Source: Ananas comosus
Lineage: Eukaryota > Streptophyta > Magnoliopsida > Poales > Bromeliaceae
Direction of reading: 5' to 3'
NCBI RefSeq assembly: GCF_001540865.1
Contig: NC_033633.1
Coordinates: 2,121,387-2,185,386, forward strand
DNA length: 64,000 bases
The position numbers and the translations under genes were made by a program. How positions within the stretch are numbered: the first letter of the stretch is position 1; each line of letters opens with the position of its first letter. This document shows, one piece after another, positions 1-13,300 of this stretch. The notes under the pieces were generated by a model. That model searched no databases. It saw only the letters and a list, made by a program, of their open reading frames with translations, and was not told the origin of the DNA.

Positions 1-417
1 CGCCTCGAAAACCCCAAATTCGAAGCAAATTCGAAGTAATAAGCACCGAAAACACCCAATCTCTCTCTCTCTCTCTCCCTCCACCTCTCCCACTCCAATT
101 TAGGGTTTCAGTGTACGATTTGAGAAGCGTCGTGTTCACAGCGTGGCGTTCTCGGCGCATAGAAACCGACTTCGGGAGCATCCGAACCTCAATCATGCGT
201 TTGCGTGAAATCTCAGCCGTTGGATTTAGTCGATCTATCCCTCTCTCTCCCTCTCTCTCACGTGTTACACGATGGGGGGGCTTCTTCGGTGTAACCGTGA
301 TATGTCACGCTTCCTCGTTGATAATGTATTATTGGTGATTTGGTGTCGCGCTTGTGAGTGTGACATGCGGTGACTCCACCGTGACATCCAAAGCATTTTT
401 GTTCTATTATTATTATT
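1..417. other. Unassigned leader-like stretch with CT microsatellite
   Basis: No gene could be assigned. The stretch holds a (CT)n tract near 60-78, then an AGGGTTT telo-box-like motif near 103-109 and a second CT-rich tract near 240-260. This composition is typical of plant 5' leaders, so it could be the leader of a gene that lies outside the window. The short open frames here show no recognisable protein. Confidence 0.3.
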
Positions 418-837
418 GGGAAAACTTCAAAAAAAACCCAGTGGTTTCATACTTTTTTATTTTAGTACTCTATAATTTGAAGTGTATCAAGTTAGTACCC
501 TGTGGTTTCGCACTTTCTCACTTCAGTACCCTGTGGTTTAAAGTGTATCGAGTTAGTACTATATGATTTTATTTTTGTATCATGTTAGTACCCTATGATT
601 TTATTTTTGTATCAAGTTAGTACCATATGATTTTATTTTTCTCTTAATGAAATATTAAACCACAGGGTACTAAAGTGAGAAAGTGCGAAACCACAGATAC
701 TAACTTGATACACTTTAAACCACAGAGTACTAAAGTGAAAAAGTGCGAAACTACAAGGTACTAACTTGATACACTTTAAATCACAGAGTACTAAAGTGAA
801 AAAGAGTAAAACCACAAGGTGGGTATTTGAAGTTTCC
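418..837. mobile_element. Foldback MITE, CCTGTGGTTT family, copy 1
   Basis: The ends are inverted: GGGAAAACTTC on the left and GAAGTTTCC on the right. The interior is a long imperfect palindrome made of alternating short units. One contains agtaccctgtggttt followed by cgcactttctcacttt; the other has aagtgtatcaagtt. Both flanks are ATT microsatellite, which hides the target duplication. Five related copies lie elsewhere in this window. No transposase is encoded, so the element is non-autonomous. Confidence 0.75.
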
Positions 838-3275
838 GCTATTATTATTATTATTATTATTGTCAAAAAAACCCCTTCATGCTTTATCCTCTTTTTAATT
901 ATCGGTTTGCTTAAATTACCAAAATACCCCTCATACTTTGTCCTCTATTTCAGTTATTTTCGTACACAACAATTTAGCGGTAAAATTTTTATTAGTTTAA
1001 TAAGAAAATCAGTGTGGGTAATAATTAAATTTTTAAAGAAAAAAATAACATTTTACTCCTTTTATTTATTTATATTTTAATAAATTTATCTAAAAATGTA
1101 AAGTAACTCGATTTTAAATTTGAAATCTTAAATATCAACTAATTCACAAATAGATGATAAAAAATTAATTATATTAAAAATGAACGTATGTAGCAAATCC
1201 TATGCACGGTGTTGTAGGAAATTTGCTTTCATGAAAATCACATGCAATAATTTGCTACAGGGCAGTGGTCCAACTGTGCATTAATTATTGTCGACAAAAA
1301 ATTAATTTATCAAAGATCTGTGACGCAACATTATAAAATTGGGGTAAATTATTTTATTCAGGATTTTTAGAGTACCAGAGTACTTTTAAATGTATTATTT
1401 TGGAATTCAAACAAAAGAGGTACAAGCTCTGCATTGATGCAGCAAATTATATATTACTTTTATCGGCAAAATCAATCATCAGTATTATTAAATGCGATCT
1501 AAACGGTCTCGAAAATTATATTTTTATAATTTTTCAACATCAATTACGTAGTGATTAAGGAGTCTCAAATTCACTTTACACTAGCTGTTAAATTTATCAA
1601 CCGTGAGGTTATTTGAATAAAAGATAAATTGTATCGTAAAATTATAAAATTTAAAAATATAAAAAATTCTAATATTATTAAATAATTTTGAATGCGTCAA
1701 TTGTGAATTTTGGATATTCCATTGGTGGAGTCAATGCGGAAGTAAATAATCTAGTTTACTTCCATGTTTGTGTGCGTGCATGTTTACAAACACTTAGGGC
1801 GTGTTTTGTTTTGATCGTAGTCGGAGTTGAAGTAGTTGAGTTATTGTGACCGGAGTTCGCCGGAATTTGGATGGAATTGCAGAGCTGGACTTACATGGGA
1901 CCTATGCAGCGTACGTGCGCGAATCAGTCTCACGAGATGACGAGTTCGCATACGGTACGAACTTACGACTTCGCTCTCGACGAGAGCAAAGTCATGCTCT
2001 GCCGTACTAACAGAAGTGGCCGAGTTCGACGGGGTGTGGTTCCATCTTACCCTTTTTTGTGGAAAGCCCGAACTTGAACTTGAACTCTAACTCGACCCAA
2101 TAGGCTAGCGCAATTAGCCCACTTGGAATACCTCAACAAATTTGGCCCACTTTGTTCATTTGGGCTGGCTCGTTTGTTTAATAAACGATCTAAACACGGG
2201 TTAAAATTTTCGAACTCCGAAGGACCAAAGCTGAACAAGCCAAATATAAGCCGAGATCAGCTTGCTCATGTTTGGCTTAATATAACTCGAATATATTACA
2301 AATTTTCACTATTTGAATTTTAGGCTAATTCAAATATTAAAAAATCTATAGTTTTGTAAATTTTAATTATAAATTAAATTTTTATTTTTTTATTTTTTAG
2401 TCTAATAATAGAGCTGGCAATATAACTTGCAGTTCGGGTGCTTCAGCTCGTTAATAAATAAACTGAATGTGAGCTAAATATTTTAGTTTGATATTTTAAC
2501 GAGCCGGCTTATTCATATTCGGTTGGTTCTTTGACGGCCCTATGCATTTAACCAATCCGAATAATGTTGTATTTATGATTAATCGCCAAACCTTACATTG
2601 TTAATGTTATCCATCCAAACAATCCCTTCTCTTATTATGGTGACTCATCTCTTATTTAAGTCAAAACATGTAAAATAAGAGGTTTTAGATTCAAAATTTA
2701 CTAATCATGGTGATTGTCATATGCTACCAACTAATAGAAAATTTAATGAAAAAAATTATTTATGTAGCTAGTATTAATTTGATAAAATTAAAGGGGCTAG
2801 CTAGAATCTACAAATGCCCAATTTTTCATGTGTGTCTACTACAATTATTTCTTAAAAAAAAAAGAAAAAAATGTACAAAACTTATCTTATATATAGGCTA
2901 ATTTGAGTTGACTATCCAATCTTTTAGAATTTTAACAAACATTTCAATTCGTTTGATACCCTATGATTTTAACTTTCTTACTGATGTAAAGAAAAAAATT
3001 AACAAATGAGATAACGAGAAAAGAAAAATGAACCACAAAATACTAAAGTGATACACCTTAAACTACAGGACACCAAAGTGAAAAAAATATGAAACTATTG
3101 GAATAATATTGGAAATTATTCTAAAATTGTATAATAAAATTAAAATTTGAAAAATTAGATAGGTGATCCAAAATATTTTTAAGTATAGTACATTTTTACT
3201 CAAAATATGTTGAAAAGTGAAAAAAATAAAAAGCAACGTGTCAGATCATCAGCCGTTGGATAACTCCCGTAATCC
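838..3275. other. AT-rich intergenic region
   Basis: An (ATT)n tract sits at about 838-861. A more GC-rich block at about 1800-2260 could be an old transposon relic, but no terminal repeats or protein motifs were recognised. The rest is AT-rich and featureless apart from a degenerate MITE near 2935-3110. Confidence 0.4.
2935..3110. repeat. Degenerate foldback MITE, CCTGTGGTTT family, copy 2
   Basis: Diverged versions of the family units are visible: gataccctatgatttt on the left, and actaaagtgatacacctta and accaaagtgaaaaaa on the right in inverted orientation. The termini are no longer clear. Confidence 0.5.
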
Positions 3276-3555
3276 ATGATCTGGACACCGCACTACCTAC
3301 CAACAATAAAACCAGCCTCAACTCTTAAAACCGTCTCTGGTTTTGGTTTTATTATCCTTCACATTCCTACTCGAACTGGGCGATGGTCGCCCGTAACCTC
3401 GAGGAGCAAATCTAACACAAATTTACCACGAAGCCCTCTAACTAGGGTTTATCTCTACCGATCTCCTCTCTCGCGTCTCTCTCCCCCCTCTTTTCTAGGG
3501 CTTCGATCTCCTCTCTCGCTCTCACGACCCCTCTTGGTCGATCCCGATCGGGGCG

Positions 3556-6226
3556 ATGTCGATGGAGAAGGAGCTCGTGGAGACCTTCGAGGCGGCGAAG
3601 AAGGCGGCGGACGCGGCGGCGGACGCGGGCGCCGGAGGCGGCGGAGGGTCGCCGGAGGCGGAGCGGTGCGTCGACGCGCTGAAGCGGCTGAGGAAGATGC
3701 GGGTCACCACGGAGGTTCTCGTGGCGACGCAGGTGCAGTCCGATCGTCTCCTCCCCCCCGAATTTCTAATCTTTCGCATGATTTCTTGGGTTGGATTTTG
3801 GATCCGTTTCTTTCTACTTTATTGGCAAAAAGAGGGCATCTTTGGCGATTTTTTGTTGGAAAAAATAGGTCGTCTTCGATAATTAGGTCGCGAATACGCA
3901 TTAGTTGTTGTTGTTGGTGTTGTTGAAGCTTTATCTTTACGGTGGTTGGCTTCGTTGCGTCCGTATAGAGCTTTTGATCTATCTCTCTTTACATTGCTTT
4001 CAATCAAAGATATGCTTTTGGACCTTGTGGTTCTGGGACCTTGGATCGTTACAGGTTAAAAAGTTGAATCTGTTGTACTTGCCATTATCTGTTACGTTGC
4101 ATTGCCGCATCCTGAGATCTTCATGTAAGTAGGAATCGGTATAGCAGATTTGGGATTTGATTACTTCAATTACTCGGGAGAAACATTTGTGGAGGTTTTT
4201 GTTAATGTAACATGCCCTTATTAGTGCAAAATTGTGGTCTCATTGAAGCTGGAATTTTTAAAGGATGCTGCTCATCGTGCATTTTCTAGAAGGAATATAC
4301 TTTTCGGAAAATTTTGCCATAATTTTGTCACTGTTAGATCAAATTGTTCTTTCTGAATGAGAAAAGGATTTGAAAAGATTTTTCGTCAAGTTTTTGATTG
4401 CCCGTGCGATGGTATTTTCATGTTTGCATTTGTTTTACTCCCAAGAGATTCGCATTAGAGGAATCGCGACAATAAAACATGCTGCTTTTTGTGAACTTCT
4501 TCTTCCATGAACCTATTTTTGGGTAACATTGGTTACTGCACTAAATGCTATTTTGTCATTCCTCACTAGTACATTTCCTTTTGGTATCTCCTTCCCACTT
4601 GACACACCTTCTACTTGAATAAAATCATTGGTTCTTGCTAATGCCGTTGATCTTTTGTTAGCCATGTTCAAAGTGTATTTGGTTTTCAGTTTCCTGTAAG
4701 TTATCTTCTACTCTAATCCTGTAGTTGGTTAAGTTGGGTTCTGCAACACAAGTTGCAATAAAAGGTTCTATGAACATGTAGAGAAAGACCGGTAATATTG
4801 AAAGGAGTGCGTTAGAATTAAGTATGTTTATGTTAGTCCACAGTAGTTGAAATGCTTTCTATTTTCTACTGCTCGCCTTTTTTATCTTATGTTTTTTCAG
4901 CATCACAACTACTGCTTATAAGCACGAGGATCTTCAAAAGTTCAAATGCTTTGTCACTAACTAATTGAAATATACTAAGATTTGCAGATATATTTTAAAC
5001 ACTGCTTTTTCATGCCTTATCGTATGCAGATAGTTTGTGACGACATGATTTATTTTCTATTAAAAATCTGTATCCTGTTCGTTTCAGCTTTCATGAGCAG
5101 AGTTCTGTATAGGATAGCTTGTGACAACATGATTTGTTTTCTTTTTATAATCTGTATCCCATTTGTTTAAACTTCCATTGTCTAATTTTAACTATTCCTT
5201 ATTTTTCTTTTTCGCAGACTTTTTTTTGTCCTATGTACATATTCTTTTTTCCCTCTGAAGATCTTTTAACTTTGGTTTTATATCTTACAGGTTGGGAAAC
5301 GCCTTCGTTATCTCACAAAGCATCCACACTCAGGAATCCAATCAATCGCTTCTGACTTACTGGCTATTTGGAAAAACATCGTTATAGAAGAGACTTCTAG
5401 CAGCAAGAAAAATGGCATCTCCGAGAATAAAAAGCCTGTTAAGGTCGAAATCAAGTCTGAGACAGCCATGAAGGTTGACAAGTCAGCAACTTCCTCCATA
5501 AAAGTCGAGAGCACCCCAGCTTCAGCAACTCCTAAGGCTGAGAAAAGAGATTCAGATCTTAGCAGTTCAAAGTCGGAGAGCACAAAGAATGAAAGGGTCT
5601 TCAAGGAAGAGAATAAGGCTTCTGTTTCAAAGAAGCCATCATCCCTCCCATCTGGACCTCCGAAGTTATCATCACTAATCAAAAGTAACGATCCAGCGCG
5701 AGATAAAATCCGTGAGCTCCTTGCCGAAGCCTTTACTAAGGTTTCCGGAGAAACGGCCAAAGATGACAGAGATGAAGTTAGATACATTCTAGATGAGGTT
5801 GATGCCTGCGACCCGTTCCGCATTGCTGTGACAGTAGAATCGGCGCTGTTTGAGAAGCTGGGCAAATCAACTGGCACGCACAAGCAGAAGTACCGATCGA
5901 TAATGTTCAATCTGAGGGCCGAGAATAATACTGATTTCAGAAGGAGGGTTCTTCTTGGGAAAGTAAAGCCCGAAAGACTTGTCGATTTAACTCCTGAAGA
6001 AATGGCCAGCGATGCGAGGAAGATGGCGAATAAGCAGATTAAAGAGAAGGCACTGTTCGAGTGTGAAAGGGCTGGGGCCCCGAAGGCGACGACCGACCAG
6101 TTTAAGTGCGGGCGGTGCGGGCAGCGGAAGACGACTTACTATCAGCTGCAGACGCGGAGCGCAGACGAGCCGATGACAACCTTCGTGACGTGCGTGAACT
6201 GCAACAATCACTGGAAGTTCTGTTGA
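3556..6226 (+). CDS. TFIIS: Transcription elongation factor TFIIS
   Basis: The gene has two exons, 3556-3732 and 5291-6226, joined at a phase-0 GT-AG intron, giving 370 aa. TFIIS rescues backtracked RNA polymerase II in the nucleus by stimulating transcript cleavage. The TFIIS N-terminal (LW/TFIIN) domain spans about residues 5-85 and straddles the intron (LRKMRVTTEVLVATQ, then VGKRLRYLTKHP). A Lys/Ser-rich linker follows. The central domain starts near DPARDKIRELL and includes KYRSIMFNLR. The C-terminal zinc ribbon has Cys332, Cys335, Cys360 and Cys363, and the catalytic hairpin RSADEPMT carries Asp351-Glu352. The length is normal for plant TFIIS. The start codon precedes a GC-rich first exon with an Ala/Gly run, and the leader at about 3430-3555 is CT-rich with AGGGTTT motifs. 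Confidence 0.95.
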
Positions 6227-7250
6227 GCGGGCCGCAATCTGATTCACTAGTCTGATCGAGATCTCGTTATTTTCGTATTCAAAATTAACTATAGCTAGTT
6301 TAAATTTCTAATTTATAATGGACCAAATTCGTTCTCTTGCTGAGTTTGTTAGCAATGGCACCATTCTACTGCAAAATGGTTGTTGTATGATCTTTGTCTT
6401 GTCACTAGATGGTATCTGTGAAATTCTCTCCAATTCCTTTCATCCTTAGAATTTGTAGTGGTATCCCCCCGGATCAAGTAATCTGAGAGATAATTCCTAA
6501 TTGGGCACGCATTTGTAGTTTAATCTGAGAGATAATTCCTAATTGGGCACACATTTTCATGGTTTGAGAAGTAAACTAATTGCCTACTGGGCTTCTGTTT
6601 TTTCTCGGATTTGAAGAAGTTGCTTTCGCAGGCGAAGTTTCATGTTATAGCATGTTGGAAGTTTGAATGATTTTTATAGGTTTAAAATAGGGAATAACAA
6701 AAATCTAGGCTTTGTTTGACATAATCACTGCCCTATTGTTTTGGTAAATTTTGGTAGATTTATAGACTACAAGTGTTATATTTATGTTAAAGGAAATATA
6801 CGAAAATGACAGTAATGCAAAGTAAGGTCCTAATTCATTACTTTTTTCGACTTTAAAGATTTTATTTTGAAATGTTACGCATTTGTTTTAAATATAGTTT
6901 TTTAAATAAAATAAAATAAATACAGAATAATTAAATATAGTCTTTTTAGACTATAAAATGATAAAATAAAAATAAGCTAAATCTCGAGCTAAATAATAAT
7001 AATAATAATAATAAGTAAAATATCGGGTAGGGACCTAAACGAGGTCCTGTCGTTCTTTCGACACGTGGCATTTGTCGCCCCCACACTTCCCAGGCTGAGG
7101 ATAATTATTGCCTGCACCAGGTGCATACATACTCTTCTTTCCACAGCGAGGCTAATGATGCAAATTGTACGACTCGGTGCATGAAATTTATGGTACACCA
7201 GGTGTACCCAAAACAAATACCGAAGAGGAGAAGCCAAAGAGGGACGAGCA
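6227..7250. other. TFIIS 3' flank and ABC1K upstream region
   Basis: The first part is the presumed 3' UTR of TFIIS and contains a 42-bp tandem duplication. The rest is AT-rich spacer with an (AAT)n tract near 6990-7012. An ACACGTGGC G-box-like motif near 7061-7069 precedes the ABC1K gene. Confidence 0.45.
6481..6551. repeat. 42-bp tandem duplication in TFIIS 3' region
   Basis: The block atctgagagataattcctaa, followed by ttgggcac, occurs at 6481 and again at 6523, a period of 42 bp. Confidence 0.85.
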
Positions 7251-7281
7251 GAATGAGTGAGCAAACGCAACCGAGCAACTG

Positions 7282-7322
7282 CTTCTTCTTCTTCTTCTTC
7301 TTCTTCTTCGTCGTCGTCGTCG
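7282..7322. repeat. CTT/CGT trinucleotide microsatellite in a 5' leader
   Basis: A (CTT)n tract runs into (CGT)n just upstream of the ABC1K start codon at 7336. It is probably transcribed as part of the 5' leader. Confidence 0.8.
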
Positions 7323-7335
7323 ACGGAGTCCAACA

Positions 7336-10300
7336 ATGGCGATCACGGCCATGAGGGGCGCATCCCTCGCTCGATCCCCTCTCCTCCTCCCCCACTCCCA
7401 CGTACTCCCCTCCCCATCTCCTCCTCCTCTCTCTTCAGGATCCATCACTTTATTATTACTATTTTTTTAAAAAAAATTTGCGAAATTTTGGGTGTAAATT
7501 TCGTCTTTTGATGCTGTTGAGTTGTTGTGATTTTGATGTGGGGATCCGGATTTGAAGTTGCAGTTGCCTCTAGTGATAGTTTCTGCCTCTTTTGATGCTA
7601 TTGACTTGTTGGGATTTTGCTGTGGGAATCGAATTTGAAGCTGCAGTTGCCTCGTGTGAATCGTAGGATTCATTACTTTAATTTTTTTTTAATTTTGCTG
7701 AATTTAGAGTATAAAATTTCCTCTTTTGATGCTATTGAGTCGTTGGGATTGTGATGTGGGAATTTGAATTTTGAACTTGTTGTTGCCTTTTATGAGTAGT
7801 GGATCGTAGGATTTGTCGCTTTAAATTTTTAAGTCATAAAACTCTTAATTATACATTTCTTCTTCTTTTGTGCTATTGAGTTTTTGGGATTGTGATGTGG
7901 GAATTTGAATTTTGAACTTGTTGTTGCCTCTTGTGAGTAGGGGTTCGTAGGATCCATCGCTTTAGATTTTTTAAATTTATAAAATTAAGTATAAATTTCC
8001 TCTCCTTTTGTGCTATTCAGTTGTTGGGGATTTTGATGTGGGAATTTGAATTTTGAAGTTGCAGTTGCCTCTTGTGAGTAGTAGTAGATCGGTGCGGTTG
8101 ATGAGGAAGATGACTAATGGAGGGTCGAGTAGGTTGAAGCTACTCGCTCGGTATTCGCAAGCTCAGGATGTTTCTACTCGCAATATCCAAGGTACCGAAA
8201 GTAGTATCAAATCTAGTTTTGTAGACCTAATTATATGTTAGATTCTGATTTTACCTATAATTGAGGTAGAGTAGTTCACTGGGATGGAAGTAGGGTTTTT
8301 CTAAGTCACTTAATTAGATGACCGGCCTATCCATGATGAATACCATCCCGGAAAAAAAGTGATGAATACCCATTGTGCAATAGTACCTGTGGAGTAATTG
8401 TTGAGTATACAATATCAAAACATCGTTCTTTAAAAGCTTAAGTTTTTACAGTAATAGGTTGTTTCACATGACATCTACGCTGGATATCTTGAATTCAAAT
8501 CCTACCAAGTGTTGAGTTCCGTTTAATTTCCTCCCACTTAGTTTTATATCATGGTTTTGGACCTAAGCCTTGAGCCCAGATACGAGGGAAAGTGTTAAAT
8601 ATAAAATTGTATGAATACCATTCCTTAGTAGCTTAAGCTTTTAGAGTAATCAATTGTTTCACATTGGATATGGTGAGGTGTTGCGCAAACTTCAGCATTA
8701 GCCTGGCCTCAACCTGAGTCCGAAGTTAAGGGGTGACTGTTGTAGAATCAATCCCTAGCAACCTTACATAGTTGTATGTTGGGCAAATAGTACAGTATCT
8801 ATAAGCCAACATTTTCAAATTTAGAGTGTCAAATTGCCTCATCATTTCATCTTGGTCTTGTTGATTTAGTATAACTATACCGCACATCCTAATTTTCATG
8901 CACAGTTGCGTATAATGCTTTATTTTGATCCAGACAGGATAAATGAGTTGCCAAAGCTAGTGGAAGACATTCTCCAAACATCACTCAGTACAGGACCTCG
9001 GGGTGCACTGAGGATGGCCCAAGGCATCCAAGCTGTTATTGGGGTTGGTTCAGAGTGGCTAAATGATGTGTCAAAGGTACAGAGATATACATTACCCTCT
9101 ACAAAATAAAGTTTCCAGCAATAGATGAAACATTATCAATGTAAAAATTTTGCTTTCTTTGCATTAGTTAAGTGCTTTTCTGGCAATGCTTATCTGATTT
9201 GGTGAACTGAATCATCTAGATGCTCTGTGCAAATGTCAATACCCAATATAAACGATTATAATTGATTATTGAGCTGAGAAGTGCGTGCACTTTTCACTAA
9301 TCCTAAAGAATAATTTTTTTTCATTTAAATTTTTTTGTACCTTATTGTCTCTCCAAGAAAGTATTTTGAGGGAGGTGCAACGAATATGTCTAGATCTTTT
9401 CTTTTATGTTAAGGTCCTTTCTCTGAAAAGGCTGTACAGTTTGTCCGGACTTGGCCCAATGATGAGTTGGACTAAAAACCTCTCAAATAAAGCAAATAAG
9501 CTATGCAAGCCAGACAATTTTCTGTATAACTAATATACTTAGGCAAACAGGATATATAGTTCTTAGTACAGAGGAGTCATTTAACCCTTCATGAACCATG
9601 ATACGTATTATAAACTTATCTCTAGATGCTGCTTGTGGTGTTCAAATTATAGAGAGGAACTTCAGTAGTAGTAAAAGCTTTTATCTTCAATTTCATGCAG
9701 ACAACAAGCACAAGCACTTCTTCGAGGGTACCAACCGACATGCAGCTTGGATTGCTGTCTCCAATTTATGTGCGGAAATTATTTGAACGCATGGGAGCAA
9801 CTTACATCAAGTTAGGCCAGGTAAAGAGATGCATGTTATATGTTAACTTTGAATTCCCCTTTTGTAGCTCGAAGACTTTAGCAATGTATTATCTTTTCTG
9901 GTATATTTCGTATTCTCTTAAATCGATAAGCTTACTAATCTTCCGCTGCTGGAAAGAGAATATATTGCTCCTCTGATGTTTTCTCAAATTTATAGCTATG
10001 TTTTCTTGTGATCGTATTTATGTGCTGAAAAGGTGGCACCCAGTTTACTGACAAATCTTGGTGGTTATAATTTCTCATAATTCGTCAATCAGAATTTCAA
10101 CTGATTACTCAGAGGTGCAGTTCATAGCATCTGCACCTACATTGTTTCCTGCAGAATATGTAGAGGAATTTCAGAAGTGCTTTGATCGTGCTCCGGCTGT
10201 CCCTTTCAATCAGATTGAGGCTATCTTGCGTGAAGAATTGCAGAGGCCATTAGATAGTGTCTATGAGTATATTGATCCAGTTCCCATTGCCTCAGCCTCA

Positions 10301-13300
10301 ATTGCTCAGGTTTGTATGCTGACCTCCCTAATTAAAATATTTATTGTTTAATCCTGCAAATATAGCTATTAATGGATTTGTCCCTTCAATCTTGATTTGA
10401 TATATTTACCCTTCAAGAAATGCTATCCTTATATTTACGAAAATACCTTATTTATAGTTTCTCTTAATATAAAACCAATTTCCCTCATAAATTGGGTGAC
10501 ACCCAACTTAAGATAAGTGTATTTTGTAGTTTTGGGGGATATATATGGAAATTCAGATGTTAGATGAATGTATTTGTAAGTAGATGAATTGTTAGGGTTT
10601 ATGTATGTGAAAGACCCTTTTTGTTTTTACTGTGTTTCATATGAGGTTGCACTTTTGAAGATTTCTGTAACTTCGTTCCAGGTTCATGCTGCAAGGCTGA
10701 AAAATTCTGGGGAAGATGTGGTTATAAAAGTATTGAAACCTGGTATAGAAGATATACTGGTTGCAGATCTGAACTTTGTTTATATCATTGCTCGCATACT
10801 GGAGTTCATAAACCCAGAACTTCGTAGGACATCTATGGTAAGTCGTTTCCATACTTACAAGCTATCGATGAAATAGGTGAAAGGCCAAAAAAGTGGCGTT
10901 GTCTGCATTGTCTGTTCAGGAGCCTCTTTAAAATGAAAAAAAAAGAAAAAATGAAAACTCCCATTGAGAACTATTATTTTGCATATTTGTATGTAGATAC
11001 TCTGCTAGACTACCTCGAGTCATCGAACACTAAGACCCCTGCTCTTTCCTTTGTTCCATCACCACCATTATCTCCAGTCCCATCTGCACATGTTCGTCCT
11101 TTGTTCCACCACCCTAATCGTCGCCAACCCCGGCCCCCACTTCACCCTACATTCCACCACATTGATCTCTACCGGCTCCTTTCTTTTCCTCCCTTGTTTC
11201 TAATCTGGTTGATTGGTTCAAAATATTTGGGATTTCAGCACGGTGAAGCTCTGGACTTCGGTGCTCAGGAGCTGATGACAACTTCCACTCTCTGTGTCTT
11301 TCTCCTTTGCTTTCCTTTTCTATTTTCCTTTTCATGTGTGTTCCCTGTTTCAAGTGTGTTTTCCTGTTTCTTTTCTTCGCATTTTTAGGTGCAGATCTGT
11401 TAACCTCAGGTCAATTTGTAGGGGTTTTGGTTCCGCCCTAGCGGCGATTGTTTTTGTTTCGTTCGCTTTGTTGTTACCCAAATAGGGTTTATCCCTGTTT
11501 ACTCAAAAAAAAAAAAAAAAAAAAGTATGAATTTGACAACATATCGATAACTTCTGGAGCTAGTATTTCTTAATCCATACTGTATTGCACACGCATCTCA
11601 ATGCTAATTGCATTGCACACCAATCACCTTTTGATTTGCCCCTTTCATATATAATCCTTGTTTTATTGAATTAGTTGATATTTTTTTGTCTCTTCACTGC
11701 TATTTCTCCCTCATAGCATCATAACAAAGATGTTAAATAGGAATTACATCTGTCCCTTTCTTAGCATGAATACCATTTGCTTTTCTTCCTTTAAAATTTA
11801 GCCCTAAATTTACCTTACTTTATGGATTTAACTTGTTTTATCTAAGAGATTTAATTAAACCTCGCATTTTGTTCTGTGCTTTCTGAAATTTCCTTAAATA
11901 GAACAAAACTCATGCTGAAATAGGAAAATTGTTCTTTGTTTTCAAATGCTATATTTCTTTACAGTTAAAACTACTGTCGTAGGTGGCTATTATAGGAGAT
12001 ATAAAAGAATCAATGCTGGAAGAGGTCGACTTCCGAAAAGAGGCTGTCAATATCGAGTCCTTCAGAAGATATTTAGAAAACATGGGACTTGGAAATCAGG
12101 CCAAGGCTCCAACAGTATATAGACATTGTAGCACGCGGCGTGTGTTGACAATGGAAAGGCTCTATGGAGTTCCCCTTACTGATCTTGATTCCATAAGAGC
12201 TCTTGTTCCCGATCCCGAGTTGTCTCTTGTAACTGCTCTCAATGTCTGGTAAAGGATATAGTCTATCAGCACTGAATTTCCTCTCAATACTGAAGTTTGT
12301 CATGTGACCTTTCTTCAATTCTGTAGTTGATGCTGCTGTTATTGTTTTCTATCTAAGCTCAGTCCTAGTTGTGGTGCTGATGATACGACAATTGTGCAGG
12401 TTTGGAAGCTTGATTGCATGTGAGACATTCCATGCTGATGTACATGCAGGGAACTTGTGGTTACTACGTGATGGCCGTATTGGATTCCTTGATTTCGGTA
12501 TGTTTTAGGCCAATCCAACTCCAGAATGTTAGAGTTATACCCAACTCTGCATTATGTGTCCGCATTCGATATTTATACCAGTGAAAAACGATCTTTCTTA
12601 AATTTATATCCTTAAACCTGAATTTCCATATACGCCTTTTTCTAATATGCAACCAGTGTCTTCCTTTAAGCGGATACTAGCCAACTTTATAAAAGGATAA
12701 TTTTTAAGTTACTGCATTTCAAGGTGTTTGTATGCAAATTCAGAGCATAACACTCTGATTTCTAAGACTTTTTCCAAAAAGCTTGCTTACTACTATTCAT
12801 CAATATTATTGATATATGTATTTGCATGTTTAGTTTCCACTACAAATTTTTTGATTGAAGTTGAAGTGTAGATCTTAAACATGTAGATGATGATGAATAA
12901 AGTATTTTTGTGGTCCATGCATTTCTTTTTTTCTCTTTCCCCTTGCCATGTTTTCTTCTTTGCAAGTAAACATTACTAACAAGCCAAAATCTACCATAAT
13001 TGGCTGTACTCATGATAAAGTGCCACAAATTACTTGAAATTGAAACGCAAGGTACTCAGGCAGTAATTTTGCAGGAATTGTCGGACGAATCTCTCCGAAG
13101 ACATGGGCTGCTATGGAGATCTTTTTGGAATCTTTTGCAACTGAGAATTACGAATCCATGGCTTCTGCCTTAGTAGATATGGGTGCGACTGGAAAGAATG
13201 TTGATGTTAAGGCTTTTGCAAGAGATTTAGAAAAAATATTTTCATCTATACAGGTATAGCTGTCCCACAGTGATTGATCATTTGAAGCATAGAGACTATC

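Noticed and set aside
418..837. A CRISPR-like array because of short regular repeats
   Set aside because: The units lie in two inverted halves, lack unique spacers and sit in plant DNA; this is a foldback MITE.
3276..3926. A 216-codon frame overlapping the TFIIS start
   Set aside because: It is the shadow frame of the GC-rich first exon and its leader; the Arg/Gly-rich product matches nothing, whereas the TFIIS frame splices perfectly.
5308..5910. A 200-codon minus-strand frame
   Set aside because: It lies antisense to TFIIS exon 2 and has only low-complexity Ser/Phe content.
6989..7448. Overlapping minus-strand frames with Glu, Lys or Arg runs
   Set aside because: They are created by the CTT/CGT microsatellite.
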